Assembly (NCBI GenBank): GCA_024711125.1
Contig: JANJTM010000001.1
Coordinates: 1-64,000, forward strand
DNA from: Rhodothermales bacterium
GTDB taxonomy: Bacteria; Bacteroidota; Rhodothermia; Rhodothermales; UBA10348
Reading direction: 5' to 3'
Length of the DNA stretch: 64,000 nt
In this document: piece after piece, positions 43,396 to 53,127 of the stretch
Numbering within the stretch: the stretch's first letter is position 1
Layout of the letters: each line of letters opens with the position of its first letter
Position numbers and translations under genes: made by a program
The notes under the pieces: generated by a model
The model's input: the letters and a program-made list of their open reading frames with translations, nothing else
The model's database searches: none
Told to the model about the DNA's origin: nothing

Positions 43396-44091
43396 TCAGG
43401 CGCCGCCGACCCGCGCCAGGAAGAACTCGATGTCGCGGGCCTCCTCCGATTCCGGATAGTCGTCGCGCACTTCGCGGTACACCCGGGCGGCGTCGTCCCT
43501 GCGGCCGGCGGCCTCGAAAGCCCGTCCGGCCTTCATCAGGTAGGCCGGCGACGTGACGTCGCTCTCGAAGATCGACGCGGCCCGGCGATAGACGGCAGCC
43601 GCTTCGGCGTGCTCCCCTTTCAACTCCAGGACGGCGGCCTCGCCGGCCAGCGCGGCAGCGCCGAGGTGATTGGAATCCTTGTCGTAGTCGCGGAAAAGTT
43701 CGAGCGCCTGGTCGTATTCCCCGAGGCGGAAGTGTGCTTCGGCCGCGTAGTACCGGGCGAGGTTGCCCGAGGCGGTGGATCCGAAGTCGTCGACGATGTC
43801 GGCGAGGCCCAGGAAGGTCTCGGTGCCCTCGAGCGCGGTCCGGTAGTCGCCCGACTCCCAGGCCCTCACCGCCGATGCCATGCGCTCGGCGGCCGTGACG
43901 TTGCGCGACGAGGTAAGCCAGGTGAGGCCCACGACCGAAACGACGATGATGACGATAGCGGCTGCTCCGTACAGCACGACCTTCCGGTTGCGCTCCACGA
44001 GGTCGAGCGCCCGGGCATACAAGGTGATCACCTTGTCCTCGCGCAGTTCGTGGCGGCGGGAGATCTTTCGGGTCGGATTCGTGGTCGACAT
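43396..44091 (-). CDS. Membrane-anchored tetratricopeptide-repeat protein
   Basis: A 231-residue protein with one membrane helix at about residues 37-58 (VVLYGAAAIVIIVVSVVGLTWL), preceded by a basic cytosolic start, and a C-terminal TPR-like domain outside: AEAHFRLGEYDQALELFRDY near residue 120 and YLMKAGRAFEAAGRRDDAARVYREVRDDYP near residue 190. This plan resembles YfgM/BamD-like ancillary proteins and Bacteroidota TPR proteins with DUF2133-like starts. Its role is unknown. First gene of the long minus-strand run that continues with the NtrC-type regulator. Confidence 0.78.
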   Translation of the reverse strand: MSTTNPTRKISRRHELREDKVITLYARALDLVERNRKVVLYGAAAIVIIVVSVVGLTWLTSSRNVTAAERMASAVRAWESGDYRTALEGTETFLGLADIVDDFGSTASGNLARYYAAEAHFRLGEYDQALELFRDYDKDSNHLGAAALAGEAAVLELKGEHAEAAAVYRRAASIFESDVTSPAYLMKAGRAFEAAGRRDDAARVYREVRDDYPESEEARDIEFFLARVGGA

Positions 44092-44172
44092 GGGACAGCG
44101 GCGACGCGTCGTCGGGGGTCGGGGTGGGAACGCACCGTGGTCAACGAGTGCGCATCGAGACAAAGACTGTTA

Positions 44173-44179
44173 AAATATA
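44173..44179 (-). promoter_or_regulatory. Possible -10 element for the TPR-ntrC-lolD run
   Basis: The minus strand reads TATATTT, extended on the 3' side to TATATTTTAACA, about 82 bases before the TPR start codon. It is the most AT-rich spot in the spacer. Confidence 0.4.
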
Positions 44180-44348
44180 GCCGTAGCCCGTCCATTGGCA
44201 ATCGCCGAGCGCGCCCGGACCCCCGGTTTGACAATTCTTCGACGCGCGGCCGGACCAGGCCCGGGGCCGTCGCTGACCGGAAGCGCTTTCGGCTCAACGG
44301 TTTATCCTAATCTTCGCAGCGGACGCCGGCCTGCCGTCCGACCTTAGC

Positions 44349-44367
44349 GCGGGTATAGAAGACCCGC
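44349..44367. promoter_or_regulatory. Inverted repeat upstream of gap
   Basis: GCGGGT-ATAGAAG-ACCCGC is a perfect six-base dyad with a seven-base centre that contains a TATAGA -10-like core, 58 bases before the gap start. Same geometry as the dyad at 11066-11084 but different arms. Candidate operator of a glycolytic repressor; unproven. Confidence 0.35.
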
Positions 44368-44395
44368 CTGCCGGCCGACCTGCCCGGCGGCCTGA

Positions 44396-45433
<1,038 letters not shown>

Positions 45434-45455
45434 TCCCGATCCTTTCGCCACTCGG

Positions 45456-45510
45456 AACGGGGAGCGCGGACCGACGCCGGCAGGACCGGCCGCGTCCCGC
45501 TCCCCGTTTT
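45456..45510 (+). terminator. Terminator-like hairpin between gap and pgk
   Basis: AACGGGGAGCG pairs with CGCTCCCCGTT (eleven bases) around a GC-rich inner region, followed by TTTT. It lies 23 bases past the gap stop and ends 17 bases before the pgk start. Partial termination here would give more gap than pgk mRNA. Confidence 0.8.
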
Positions 45511-45527
45511 CATTTCCGGAAGCACGC

Positions 45528-46724
45528 ATGAACAAGCTCAAGCTGCAGGACCTCGACGTGCACGGCCGGCGCGTGCTGGTCCGCGTCGATTTCAACGTCC
45601 CGCTCGCCGACGGCCCGGAGGGTCGCACGGTGACGGACGACACGCGCATCGTGGCCGCGATCCCGACCCTGCGCTCGATCCTCGAACGCGGTGGCCGTCC
45701 CATCCTTACCAGCCACCTCGGACGACCCAAGGACGGTCCCGATCCGAAGTACAGCCTGGCGCCCGTCGCCGGACACCTCGCGAAGCTCCTGGGAACCCAG
45801 GTGCTCTTCGTCCCGGACCTGGTCGGAGAAGCCGCGCGCGCGGCGGCCGACCTGCTCGAGCCGGGGCAGGTGCTTCTGCTCGAGAATACGCGGTTCTTTG
45901 CCGGCGAGACGAAGAACGACGCCGCGCTGTCGCAGGCGCTGGCGGGGCTGGCCGACGTGTACGTGAACGACGCGTTCGGATCGGCCCACAGGGCCCATTC
46001 GTCGACGGAGGGCGTCACCCGTTTCGTGCCGCTGTCGGCGATGGGCCTGCTCCTGGAGCGCGAGGTGAAGTATCTCTCGACGCTGCTCGGCACGCCCGAA
46101 CGCCCGTACGTGGCCGTGCTCGGGGGCGCGAAGGTATCAGACAAGATCCTGCTGATCGAGAATCTCCTCGAGCGGGTGGACACGATCCTCGTGGGCGGCG
46201 CGATGAGCTACACCTTCCTCAAGACGCAGGGCGTCGAGGTCGGGTCCTCGCGGGTCGAGGAGGACCGCCTCGAGGAGGCACGGGCGCTGCTCGAACGCGC
46301 CGGGGGCAAGATCCGGCTTCCGCTCGACCACGTATCGGCCACCGCCTTCGCGGCGGACGCCGAACATCGCGTCACCGCCCCCGGCATCCCGGACGGCCTG
46401 ATGGGCCTCGACGTGGGTCCGGCTACGCTCGCGGCCTACCGCGACGTCGTCCTTTCGGCGCGCACGGTCGTCTGGAACGGTCCGATGGGCGTGTTCGAAA
46501 TGCCGGCTTTCGCGAAAGGTACGGTCGGAATGGCGCAGGCTCTTGCCGACGCGACGGCAAGCGGCGCGCTCACGGTCGTGGGCGGCGGAGACTCGGTGGC
46601 CGCGATCACGCAGTCGGGCTTCGAGGATCGGGTCAGCCACGTATCCACGGGCGGCGGTGCGATGCTCGAGACCCTCGAAGGCAAGATCCTGCCCGGCGTC
46701 GCGGCACTTACCGACGCCGACTGA
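45528..46724 (+). CDS. pgk: Phosphoglycerate kinase
   Basis: A 398-residue enzyme. Signature RVLVRVDFNVPLADG at residue 15, SHLGRPKDG near residue 62, LLLENTRFFAGE near residue 115, VNDAFGSAHRAHSS near residue 147, VLGGAKVSDK near residue 200, and GGGDSVAAI near residue 350. Complete and of normal length. Transfers phosphate from 1,3-bisphosphoglycerate to ADP. Second gene after gap. Confidence 0.97.
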   Translation: MNKLKLQDLDVHGRRVLVRVDFNVPLADGPEGRTVTDDTRIVAAIPTLRSILERGGRPILTSHLGRPKDGPDPKYSLAPVAGHLAKLLGTQVLFVPDLVGEAARAAADLLEPGQVLLLENTRFFAGETKNDAALSQALAGLADVYVNDAFGSAHRAHSSTEGVTRFVPLSAMGLLLEREVKYLSTLLGTPERPYVAVLGGAKVSDKILLIENLLERVDTILVGGAMSYTFLKTQGVEVGSSRVEEDRLEEARALLERAGGKIRLPLDHVSATAFAADAEHRVTAPGIPDGLMGLDVGPATLAAYRDVVLSARTVVWNGPMGVFEMPAFAKGTVGMAQALADATASGALTVVGGGDSVAAITQSGFEDRVSHVSTGGGAMLETLEGKILPGVAALTDAD

Positions 46725-46738
46725 ATCATCGCGCGGGC

Positions 46739-46762
46739 GGGGGTGCGGGTCGCCGCGCCCCC
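46739..46762 (+). terminator. GC hairpin after pgk
   Basis: GGGGGTGC can pair with GCGCCCCC around an eight-base loop just past the pgk stop. No T run follows, so it may only slow or protect the transcript end. Confidence 0.35.
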
Positions 46763-46836
46763 CCTGCGCGGCGTCACCGGGGTGCCCGGCATCGGGCGTT
46801 TCGTTCGTATCCTCGGTTCCTCTCACGAGGTTCGCC

Positions 46837-47901
46837 ATGGCCCGCAACGTGCGCCCCCGAAAAGCCAAGGTCGGGCTTTCGCCCGGAACGCTGGTCTACA
46901 CCGGGTCGCCTGTCGGCACGGCTCCGCGCATCACGCTCTTCTCGTACGACCCGGATCGACTGGTGGAGCGCAGGATCGAGAGCCCGGATGAACTGGGACC
47001 TCTCCTGGCAGGACCCGGCTTCCACTGGCTCAATGTCGACGGCGTGCACGACACCGGCCTCGTGGCGTCGGTGGGCTCCCTCGTGAACGCCCATCCCCTG
47101 GCCCTCGAGGACGTCGTGACGCCCGGCCAGAGACCGAAGATCGAGGAGTTCGACGAGGTCACGTTCGTGGTCGCGCGCGAGGTGACGTACGACCGGGAAT
47201 TGCGGCAAGTCGAATCCGAACAGATCTGCATCCTGCTGACCGACCGCATACTCGTCACCTTCCAGGAGCGGGAGGGAGACGTGTTCGGGCCGGTCCGTGA
47301 CCGTCTTCGAGGAGGCGCCGGCCGGCTGCGGCGCCTCGGTCCGGAATACCTGGCGTACGCCCTGCTCGACGTGATCGTGGACCAGTATTTCGTCGTGCTG
47401 GAGGCGCTGGGGGACGAGATCGACGCACTCGAGGACGACGTGCTGGATCCACGCTCGCCCGAAGTGCAGCCGAGACTCAGGGCGGTGCGCGGCAACCTCG
47501 TGCACGTCCGTCGCGCATGCTGGCCGGCGCGGGACGTACTGGCGACCGTCGCCCGGAACGATTCGCCCCGTTTCTCGTCCGAAACGAGGCTGTTCGCCCG
47601 CGACGCACACGATCACGCCGTCCAGGTGGCCGAGGTCGTCGAATCGCTCCGCGACGTCGTGAACGGCCTTTCGGATCTCCACATGGCGTCGCTTTCCCGG
47701 CGGATGAACGAGACGATGAAGGTGCTGACCGTGATCAGCACGCTGTTCATCCCGCTCTCGTTCATCGCAGGGGTCTACGGGATGAACTTCGTCAACATGC
47801 CCGAACTGGTCTGGCCGTACGGGTACGCGTTCTCCCTGGGCCTGATGGCCGCGACCGCCACCGGACTCCTTCTCTTCTTCCGCAACCGACGATGGATCTG
47901 A
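46837..47901 (+). CDS. corA: Magnesium/cobalt transporter CorA
   Basis: A 354-residue CorA. A large cytosolic N-terminal domain with GFHWLNVDGVHD near residue 60 and HPLALEDVVTPGQRPKIEEF near residue 87; a long helix region; then two membrane helices at the end flanking the pore motif YGMNF (near residue 311) followed by NMPELVWPYGY. This GMN motif is diagnostic. The gene overlaps mscS by ten bases. Confidence 0.95.
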   Translation: MARNVRPRKAKVGLSPGTLVYTGSPVGTAPRITLFSYDPDRLVERRIESPDELGPLLAGPGFHWLNVDGVHDTGLVASVGSLVNAHPLALEDVVTPGQRPKIEEFDEVTFVVAREVTYDRELRQVESEQICILLTDRILVTFQEREGDVFGPVRDRLRGGAGRLRRLGPEYLAYALLDVIVDQYFVVLEALGDEIDALEDDVLDPRSPEVQPRLRAVRGNLVHVRRACWPARDVLATVARNDSPRFSSETRLFARDAHDHAVQVAEVVESLRDVVNGLSDLHMASLSRRMNETMKVLTVISTLFIPLSFIAGVYGMNFVNMPELVWPYGYAFSLGLMAATATGLLLFFRNRRWI

Positions 47902-48884
47902 CCCCCGATTCGCTGCGCACGCAGGCCGACAGCGCGCTCACCCGGCGCCTGGCTTCGGAACTGCAGACCCCGGTCGAGCGGGGCAGGACGATCGTCGAAA
48001 CCGTGACCGACGCGGCCCGGGACCCCGATTTCTGGCTCCTGGTCATCGGCCACGTGCTCGAGACGGTCGTGATCGTCGCCGCGGCGTGGGGCATCATCTT
48101 CGTGGTCTCCCGGGCCGCACGGCGCTGGATGCGCGGATTCGAGGATCTTCCGGCCATCGATCCGGGACGCCAGCGTGCCCTGACCATCGGAAACCTGCTG
48201 ATATCCACGTCGAAATACGTCGTCTGGCCGTTGGCCCTCATCACGATCGTATCCGAGTTCGGCGTGAACGTCGCGGCCCTCATCGCGACCGCCGGCTTCG
48301 CCGGCCTGGCGGTCGGATTCGGCGCCCAGACCCTCGTCCGGGACGTGATCAGCGGGTTCTTCCTGCTGTTCGACGACACGATCCACGTGGGCGATACCAT
48401 CACCTTCAACGGAATGACCGGGGCCGTCGAGCACGTCGGTGTGCGACTGATCCGCATGCGTCGCTTCGACGGCGAGCTCGTGATGATTCCGGCCGGCGAA
48501 CTGCGGGTGTTCGGAAACCGCAGCGTCGATTTCGCCCGGGTGCTCGTGGAGGTGGGCGTTTCGTACGAGCAGGATACCGAACAGGTCATCCAGGCGCTCC
48601 GGGACGTCGCCGCCGAATGGGCCGAGGCCAACCGGTCCATCCTGCTGGACGAAGCACCCGAAGTGCAGGCCGTGCTCGCGCTCGGCGATTCGGCGGTGAC
48701 GCTGCGGGTGGTCGCGAAGGTGATCCCCGGCGAGCAGTGGGAAGGCGAGCGGTCCCTGCGCCTGTTGGTCAAGCGACGTTTCGACGACCGCTCCATCGAG
48801 ATCCCGTTTCCGCGGCGAACCGTCTACGTGCGGCAGGATCCCGGAACACCCGACGCCTTCGCGCCCCCCGAAGCCACCGCGTGA
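47892..48884 (+). CDS. mscS: Small-conductance mechanosensitive channel (MscS family)
   Basis: A 330-residue channel. Membrane helices near residues 47-75 and 98-118, and the pore helix region AALIATAGFAGLAVGFGAQTLVRDVISGFFLLFDD near residue 130-165, with the Gly/Ala packing pattern of MscS TM3. The beta domain follows with GDTITFNGMTGAVEHVGVRLIRMRRFDGELVMIP. Releases solutes under hypo-osmotic shock. Its ATG lies inside the end of corA, so the two are coupled. Confidence 0.92.
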   Translation: MDLTPDSLRTQADSALTRRLASELQTPVERGRTIVETVTDAARDPDFWLLVIGHVLETVVIVAAAWGIIFVVSRAARRWMRGFEDLPAIDPGRQRALTIGNLLISTSKYVVWPLALITIVSEFGVNVAALIATAGFAGLAVGFGAQTLVRDVISGFFLLFDDTIHVGDTITFNGMTGAVEHVGVRLIRMRRFDGELVMIPAGELRVFGNRSVDFARVLVEVGVSYEQDTEQVIQALRDVAAEWAEANRSILLDEAPEVQAVLALGDSAVTLRVVAKVIPGEQWEGERSLRLLVKRRFDDRSIEIPFPRRTVYVRQDPGTPDAFAPPEATA

Positions 48885-48949
48885 GGCCTCCGCATCCAGC
48901 CACCCGATTCTCGACCCGTACCATTCCGCACCCAGGCTCTGCCCGTTCC

Positions 48950-49828
48950 ATGATCCACGAACTCCCGGGCTCCCTCCCCGCCGCCGTGCCGATGCCCCTG
49001 CCCCGGCGCGTCCTGCTCACGACCCCGGACCACTTCCAGGTCCAGTACGTCATCAATCCCCACATGGAGGGGCACCTCGGCTCGGTCGATCCCGATCGCG
49101 CGGCGGCGCAGTGGAGCGCCCTCCGGGACAGGTACTCGGCCCTCGGAATGGACGTGCACACGTTGGCAGGACAGCCCGGCCTTCCGGACATGGTGTTCTG
49201 CGCAAACCAGACCCTTCCTTTCCTGGACACCGACGGGCGCCCCGGCATCGTGGCCAGCCGCATGGCGTCGTCTCACCGCGCCCCCGAGGTGCCGCATTTC
49301 GAGGCATTCTTCGCGGATCGCGGCTACGTCGTGGTCCCGGTCGAAGCCGGAGCGGGCGGATCGTTCGAGGGCATGGGAGACGCGCTCTGGCAGCCGGGAA
49401 TACGGCGACTCTGGGGCGGCTACGGGTTCCGGACCGACCGGGCGGTCTATGACCGGATCCAGGAACGACTGGACGCCGACATCTGTCTCGTCGCCCTCGA
49501 CGACCCCGACTTCTACCACCTGGACACCTGCCTCTCGATCCTCGACGGCGACACGGCGCTGTATTTCCCGGGAGCCTTCCGACCCGAGGGCGTCGAACTG
49601 CTGCGACAGGGGTTTGCCCGGCTCATCGAGGCCCCGGAAGACGAGGCCCGCCGCCTGTTCGCCTGCAATGCCCACTGCCCCGACGGCCGCCACGTGCTGA
49701 TCCAGCGCGGATGCAGGATCACCACGGCACGCCTTCAGGCAGCCGGCTATACGGTGATCGAGTTGGACACCGACGAATTCCTCAAGTCCGGCGGATCCGT
49801 GTTCTGCATGAAGGTGGTTTTCTGGTAG
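48950..49828 (+). CDS. Amidinotransferase-fold arginine/dimethylarginine hydrolase-like protein
   Basis: A 292-residue protein of the guanidino-modifying superfamily. Visible are the substrate-binding PDMVFCANQ near residue 80, FEGMGDAL near residue 138, the catalytic His in FYHLDTCLSIL near residue 188, and the nucleophile Cys in KSGGSVFCMKV at the C-terminus. Such proteins hydrolyse arginine, methylated arginines or citrulline-like guanidino/ureido groups; the exact substrate is not certain. It ends six bases from the convergent TonB receptor gene. Confidence 0.82.
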   Translation: MIHELPGSLPAAVPMPLPRRVLLTTPDHFQVQYVINPHMEGHLGSVDPDRAAAQWSALRDRYSALGMDVHTLAGQPGLPDMVFCANQTLPFLDTDGRPGIVASRMASSHRAPEVPHFEAFFADRGYVVVPVEAGAGGSFEGMGDALWQPGIRRLWGGYGFRTDRAVYDRIQERLDADICLVALDDPDFYHLDTCLSILDGDTALYFPGAFRPEGVELLRQGFARLIEAPEDEARRLFACNAHCPDGRHVLIQRGCRITTARLQAAGYTVIELDTDEFLKSGGSVFCMKVVFW

Positions 49829-49834
49829 GGCACC

Positions 49835-52420
49835 TCATCTCAGGGTGTAGCGCACCGATACGAACGCGTGCCGCGTGGCCGCCGGGAAGAACTGCGGGGT
49901 CCCGTAGCCCACGTTTCCGAACATGAGCACCCGGTCATCGAGCAGGTTCGACACGTCGAGCGCCAGTTCGAGGCCGTCGAAACGGGTGTCGCGGGCAAAC
50001 GCGTAGCGAGCCGACAGGTCGACGAGCAGGAACGGGTCGACGTGCAGGTCGGGCTGCGGGACGCCGTCCGCATCCCGACCGTTGCCGTTGTCCACGTACT
50101 GGCGCCCCACGTGGGACACGGCCAGGCGCAGCGACGCGCCCCCCCGCTGGGCGGTCAGCCCGGCGTTGAGGATGAGGTCCGGAAACCCGGAAATGGCGTT
50201 TCCGGCCCGGTCGGCGGCCACGACCGACCCGTCGGAAGCCGTCACGAACTCGGTGAAGCGCACGAAGCGGTTGCGGGACCACGTGACGCTGGCCGACGCG
50301 TCGAGCCCCGGCGCCAGGCGCACGGCGCCCTCGGCCTCGACGCCCGAGTGGCGGGTCCGGTCGGCATTGCCCGTGCGCGGCACCCCGAACTGGTCCAACC
50401 CGCCGCTCGGCACGATCTCGTCCCGGAATTCCATGCGGAACAGGTTCACGGCCGCGCGCCACGTATCGCGTTTCCACGAGGATCCGGCCTCGAAATCCAG
50501 GACCCGTTCCGAGCCGACGACCGGGCGTGCCGTATCGTACGACCCGTCGGCGCGCTTCTCGAACCGGGGCTCGAAGCCGGCGCCGGCTTCCTCCCCGTCG
50601 TAGAGGTCCTTGAGCCGCGGTTCGCGGGACGCCAGCGCGACGCTGGCGTACGCGCTGAACGGCTGCTCGGGACGCCACGTAACGCCGAAACGCGGATTCA
50701 GGAACGAGTACGGGCGGTCGAAGGCGTTTCCGAAATACGCCTCGTCGTGGACCCGGTATCGTCGCCAGGTCGCCTGCAGGTCGCCCTGGAGCACCCAGTC
50801 CGGGGACAGCCGCTCGGTGTGGGACACGAACGCCGAGGTGATGATCTTCTCCCCCCGGAACGAGTAGACCCTGCGGTCGGCCTCCGGACCGGCATAGGTC
50901 GATCCCAGGGCCTCGCTGCGTTCGATGCGCCCCCATCGCTGCGAACGGTGAAGCCTGGCTTCGAGGCCGAGGCGGGTCTCGCCGCCGTCCCGCCGGAGCG
51001 TCAATCGGGGAAGCCATCCCACCTGCCACTGCTCGAGCGCGGCCCGGAAGAACACGTCGGTCCCCGGGCTGGACAGGTAGAGCGGCGCGGCGCGGTCCGG
51101 CCCGGCGGCCACGAATTCGTCGCCCAACCGCAGGTAGTCGGCCGACCGGAACGTACCGTCGAAATCGAAATAGCCGGTTCCGCGGATCCAGAACAGCGTC
51201 TGCTCCAGTTCGGTCGCGTCGTCCAGGTTCAGCCGGTGGATCACCTCGGCGTGCGGCTGGTGGAAGCGCTCGCGCTCGCCGGTGGCCGCGCTGTAGTTGC
51301 TGCGGCGGTCGACGGTACCCCCCCACCCGTCGTCCACGGGTCCCTCGTTCGCCGCCTTGGGAATGCCGACGTACGCCAGCCCGTCCTCCTGGGGGCCGCC
51401 GTAGCCCTGGAACGTCAGCGTGGACCGCTCGCCGAAACGCGTGACCCCACCGAACACCCGCCAGAAGCGGGACCACGAATTGACGCGGTACCCGTCGGAC
51501 GCGAGGCGGCTGACGCGTCCGTAACCGATCCACCGGCCGCCGAGTAGCCCCGTGTTCGCCTCGAGCGTGAGCCGGCGGGTGCCGAACGCGCCGTAGCCGA
51601 CCTGCGCCCGGGCGAAACGCTCCGGACGATACGGATTCGCGCGGATGTTCACCGCGCCGCCGATCGCCGCCGGACCGTAGAGGGCCGAACCCGCACCCCG
51701 CTGCACCTGGATGTCGTCGGTGACCCCGGACAGATCGAAGAAATTGATCCAGTAGACGTTGAACTCCTCGGGGTCGTTCTGCGGGATACCGTTGACCGAA
51801 ACGGCCACGCGCCGCTGCCCGAATCCACGCAGGTGCAGGTACGTGTACCCCATGCCGTTGCCGTTCTCGCTGTACCACGTCACCGACGGCAGGGCGGCGA
51901 GCTGCGCCGGCAGGTCCTTCATCGACGGCTGGCGCTCGAGTTCGGCACGGTCGACCGACGAGAGGGTGACCGGCGAGAGCCGCGGACGGGAGCGTTGGGC
52001 GGTGACGACCACCTCCGGATGGTGGATGGCCGACGAGCGCAGCACGACGTCCGGTGAGCGGAATCCGGTCCCGGACACGTCGATCGTGCCTGACCACGGC
52101 GCGGTGCCCAGGTACGTGGCGCGCAGGGTCCAACGCCCGGGCCGCACCCCGTCGATTCGGAAGGAGCCGTTTTCGTCGGTGGTCGTGCCGTGCACGAGGA
52201 GCCCCGAGGCGGGTTGGGCGAGCGTGACCTCTGCGCGCGCGATCCCGACGCCGTGCTCGTCGGTGACCCGGCCCGAAACGGTCGCGAGGGCAGCCTCCTG
52301 CTCGACGGGTAGTCCCGCCTGGGCATGCGCCGACGGCAGGGCGAGGAACGAAAACAGGATCGCCAGCAGGGCGCCTGCGAACGGAAGCCGCGCGGGGCGG
52401 CGGGATCTGGTCGTCTTCAT
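49835..52420 (-). CDS. TonB-dependent outer-membrane receptor, TPP-riboswitch controlled (predicted thiamine uptake)
   Basis: An 861-residue receptor. Signal peptide 1-34 (ending PSAHAQ); a carboxypeptidase-regulatory-like beta domain about 47-125 (VSGRVTDEHGVGIARAEV); TonB-dependent plug about 135-260 (LHLRGFGQRRVAVSVNGIPQNDP, VQRGAGSALYGPAAIGGAVNI); then a 22-strand type barrel to the end. The C-terminal residue is Arg rather than the usual Phe, after FVSVRYTL. The gene is preceded by a TPP riboswitch and a terminator, so its expression should fall when thiamine diphosphate is high. Thiamine or a precursor is the inferred ligand. No TonB box was assigned. Confidence 0.88.
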   Translation of the reverse strand: MKTTRSRRPARLPFAGALLAILFSFLALPSAHAQAGLPVEQEAALATVSGRVTDEHGVGIARAEVTLAQPASGLLVHGTTTDENGSFRIDGVRPGRWTLRATYLGTAPWSGTIDVSGTGFRSPDVVLRSSAIHHPEVVVTAQRSRPRLSPVTLSSVDRAELERQPSMKDLPAQLAALPSVTWYSENGNGMGYTYLHLRGFGQRRVAVSVNGIPQNDPEEFNVYWINFFDLSGVTDDIQVQRGAGSALYGPAAIGGAVNIRANPYRPERFARAQVGYGAFGTRRLTLEANTGLLGGRWIGYGRVSRLASDGYRVNSWSRFWRVFGGVTRFGERSTLTFQGYGGPQEDGLAYVGIPKAANEGPVDDGWGGTVDRRSNYSAATGERERFHQPHAEVIHRLNLDDATELEQTLFWIRGTGYFDFDGTFRSADYLRLGDEFVAAGPDRAAPLYLSSPGTDVFFRAALEQWQVGWLPRLTLRRDGGETRLGLEARLHRSQRWGRIERSEALGSTYAGPEADRRVYSFRGEKIITSAFVSHTERLSPDWVLQGDLQATWRRYRVHDEAYFGNAFDRPYSFLNPRFGVTWRPEQPFSAYASVALASREPRLKDLYDGEEAGAGFEPRFEKRADGSYDTARPVVGSERVLDFEAGSSWKRDTWRAAVNLFRMEFRDEIVPSGGLDQFGVPRTGNADRTRHSGVEAEGAVRLAPGLDASASVTWSRNRFVRFTEFVTASDGSVVAADRAGNAISGFPDLILNAGLTAQRGGASLRLAVSHVGRQYVDNGNGRDADGVPQPDLHVDPFLLVDLSARYAFARDTRFDGLELALDVSNLLDDRVLMFGNVGYGTPQFFPAATRHAFVSVRYTLR

Positions 52421-52436
52421 CGCGGTCCGGAAACGG

Positions 52437-52472
52437 AAAATGCCGACCCGAACGCAGGTCGGGGCGGCATTT
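52437..52472 (-). terminator. Intrinsic terminator of the TPP riboswitch (expression platform)
   Basis: On the minus strand AAATGCCG pairs with CGGCATTT, with a second inner stem GACC/GGTC, followed by TTTT. It lies between the aptamer and the receptor ATG, only 17 bases before the start codon. That placement fits transcriptional attenuation by the riboswitch. Confidence 0.8.
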
Positions 52473-52551
52473 CGATGGAATCCGGCCCCGCGCTGCGGGA
52501 CCGGACGGACCGTGGGCCTCGGGGTCCCCGGAGGGACCGTCGGACGCGTGC

Positions 52552-52633
52552 CGTTTTCCTACGCCGGTATGAGCCGGGTCAGGTTCCAAGGGTATGCTCT
52601 CAGCCCACCGGGTCGCGGTGGACACCCCCAACG
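52552..52633 (-). ncRNA. TPP (thi-box) riboswitch aptamer
   Basis: The minus strand carries the conserved THI-element order: GGGGGTGTCC, then GGGCTGAGAGCATACCC (core CTGAGA at 52598-52605), GGAACCTGA at 52579-52586, CCGG..ATACCGGCGTAGGAA. The ends CGTT and AACG can form the P1 stem. It is about 130 bases upstream of the TonB receptor and senses thiamine diphosphate. Confidence 0.95.
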
Positions 52634-52674
52634 TGGCGATCAGGCCTCGAAAGAACTCGCGCCTGACACGACGC

Positions 52675-53127
52675 TCAATCGGCCTGGTTCCGCCCGACCT
52701 GCCGGTTCCAGGCGAAAACGCCGATGGTGGAGATGATCAGCATGACCGCACTCATCGCGGCGTTCGACCACGCGATGCGCCGCTGCGTGGGTCCGATCTC
52801 GACGATGACGATCTCCTGCGCCGCCCCCGGCAGCACGCGCACGGCGAGCGACTCGGCGTCCACCCGGTGCGCGACCGAATACGGGAGGGCGAGCCGATCG
52901 TGGACCAGCGTCGATCCGTCGGCGAGTTGCACGCGGAGGTCCACCTCGGCCTGGGTCACGTCCTTGCGGTCGCTGCGCAGGTATCGCGTCACTTCGGCCA
53001 TCGCGGGCTCCCCGCGATCGAGCGTCACCCCGAGATCCCTCGCGGCCTTTCCCTGGTGGATCGAAAGCAGCAGGAGGGTGAGCGGAACGAGCCACGCGGC
53101 ACGCGCGACGGCCACGGAGGCGGTCAT
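52675..53127 (-). CDS. Small membrane protein of unknown function (DUF3592-like plan)
   Basis: A 150-residue protein with a hydrophobic helix at each end (about 10-22: WLVPLTLLLLSIH; about 122-140: SAVMLIISTIGVFAWN) and a polar beta-rich middle with DVTQAEVDLRVQLADGSTLVH and ALPYSVAHRVDAESLAVRVLPG. This is the layout of DUF3592-type proteins, in which an extracytoplasmic domain sits between two helices. Function unknown. The start overlaps the HNH stop by four bases. Confidence 0.55.
   Translation of the reverse strand: MTASVAVARAAWLVPLTLLLLSIHQGKAARDLGVTLDRGEPAMAEVTRYLRSDRKDVTQAEVDLRVQLADGSTLVHDRLALPYSVAHRVDAESLAVRVLPGAAQEIVIVEIGPTQRRIAWSNAAMSAVMLIISTIGVFAWNRQVGRNQAD

Noticed and set aside
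44228-44233. TTGACA as -35 of gap
   Set aside because: No -10-like sequence lies 16-18 bases downstream, and gap starts nearly 200 bases further on.
52523-52538. GGTCCC-CGGA-GGGACC hairpin as riboswitch terminator
   Set aside because: It has no T run; the hairpin at 52437-52472 with TTTT is the better expression platform, although this one could act as part of the switch.
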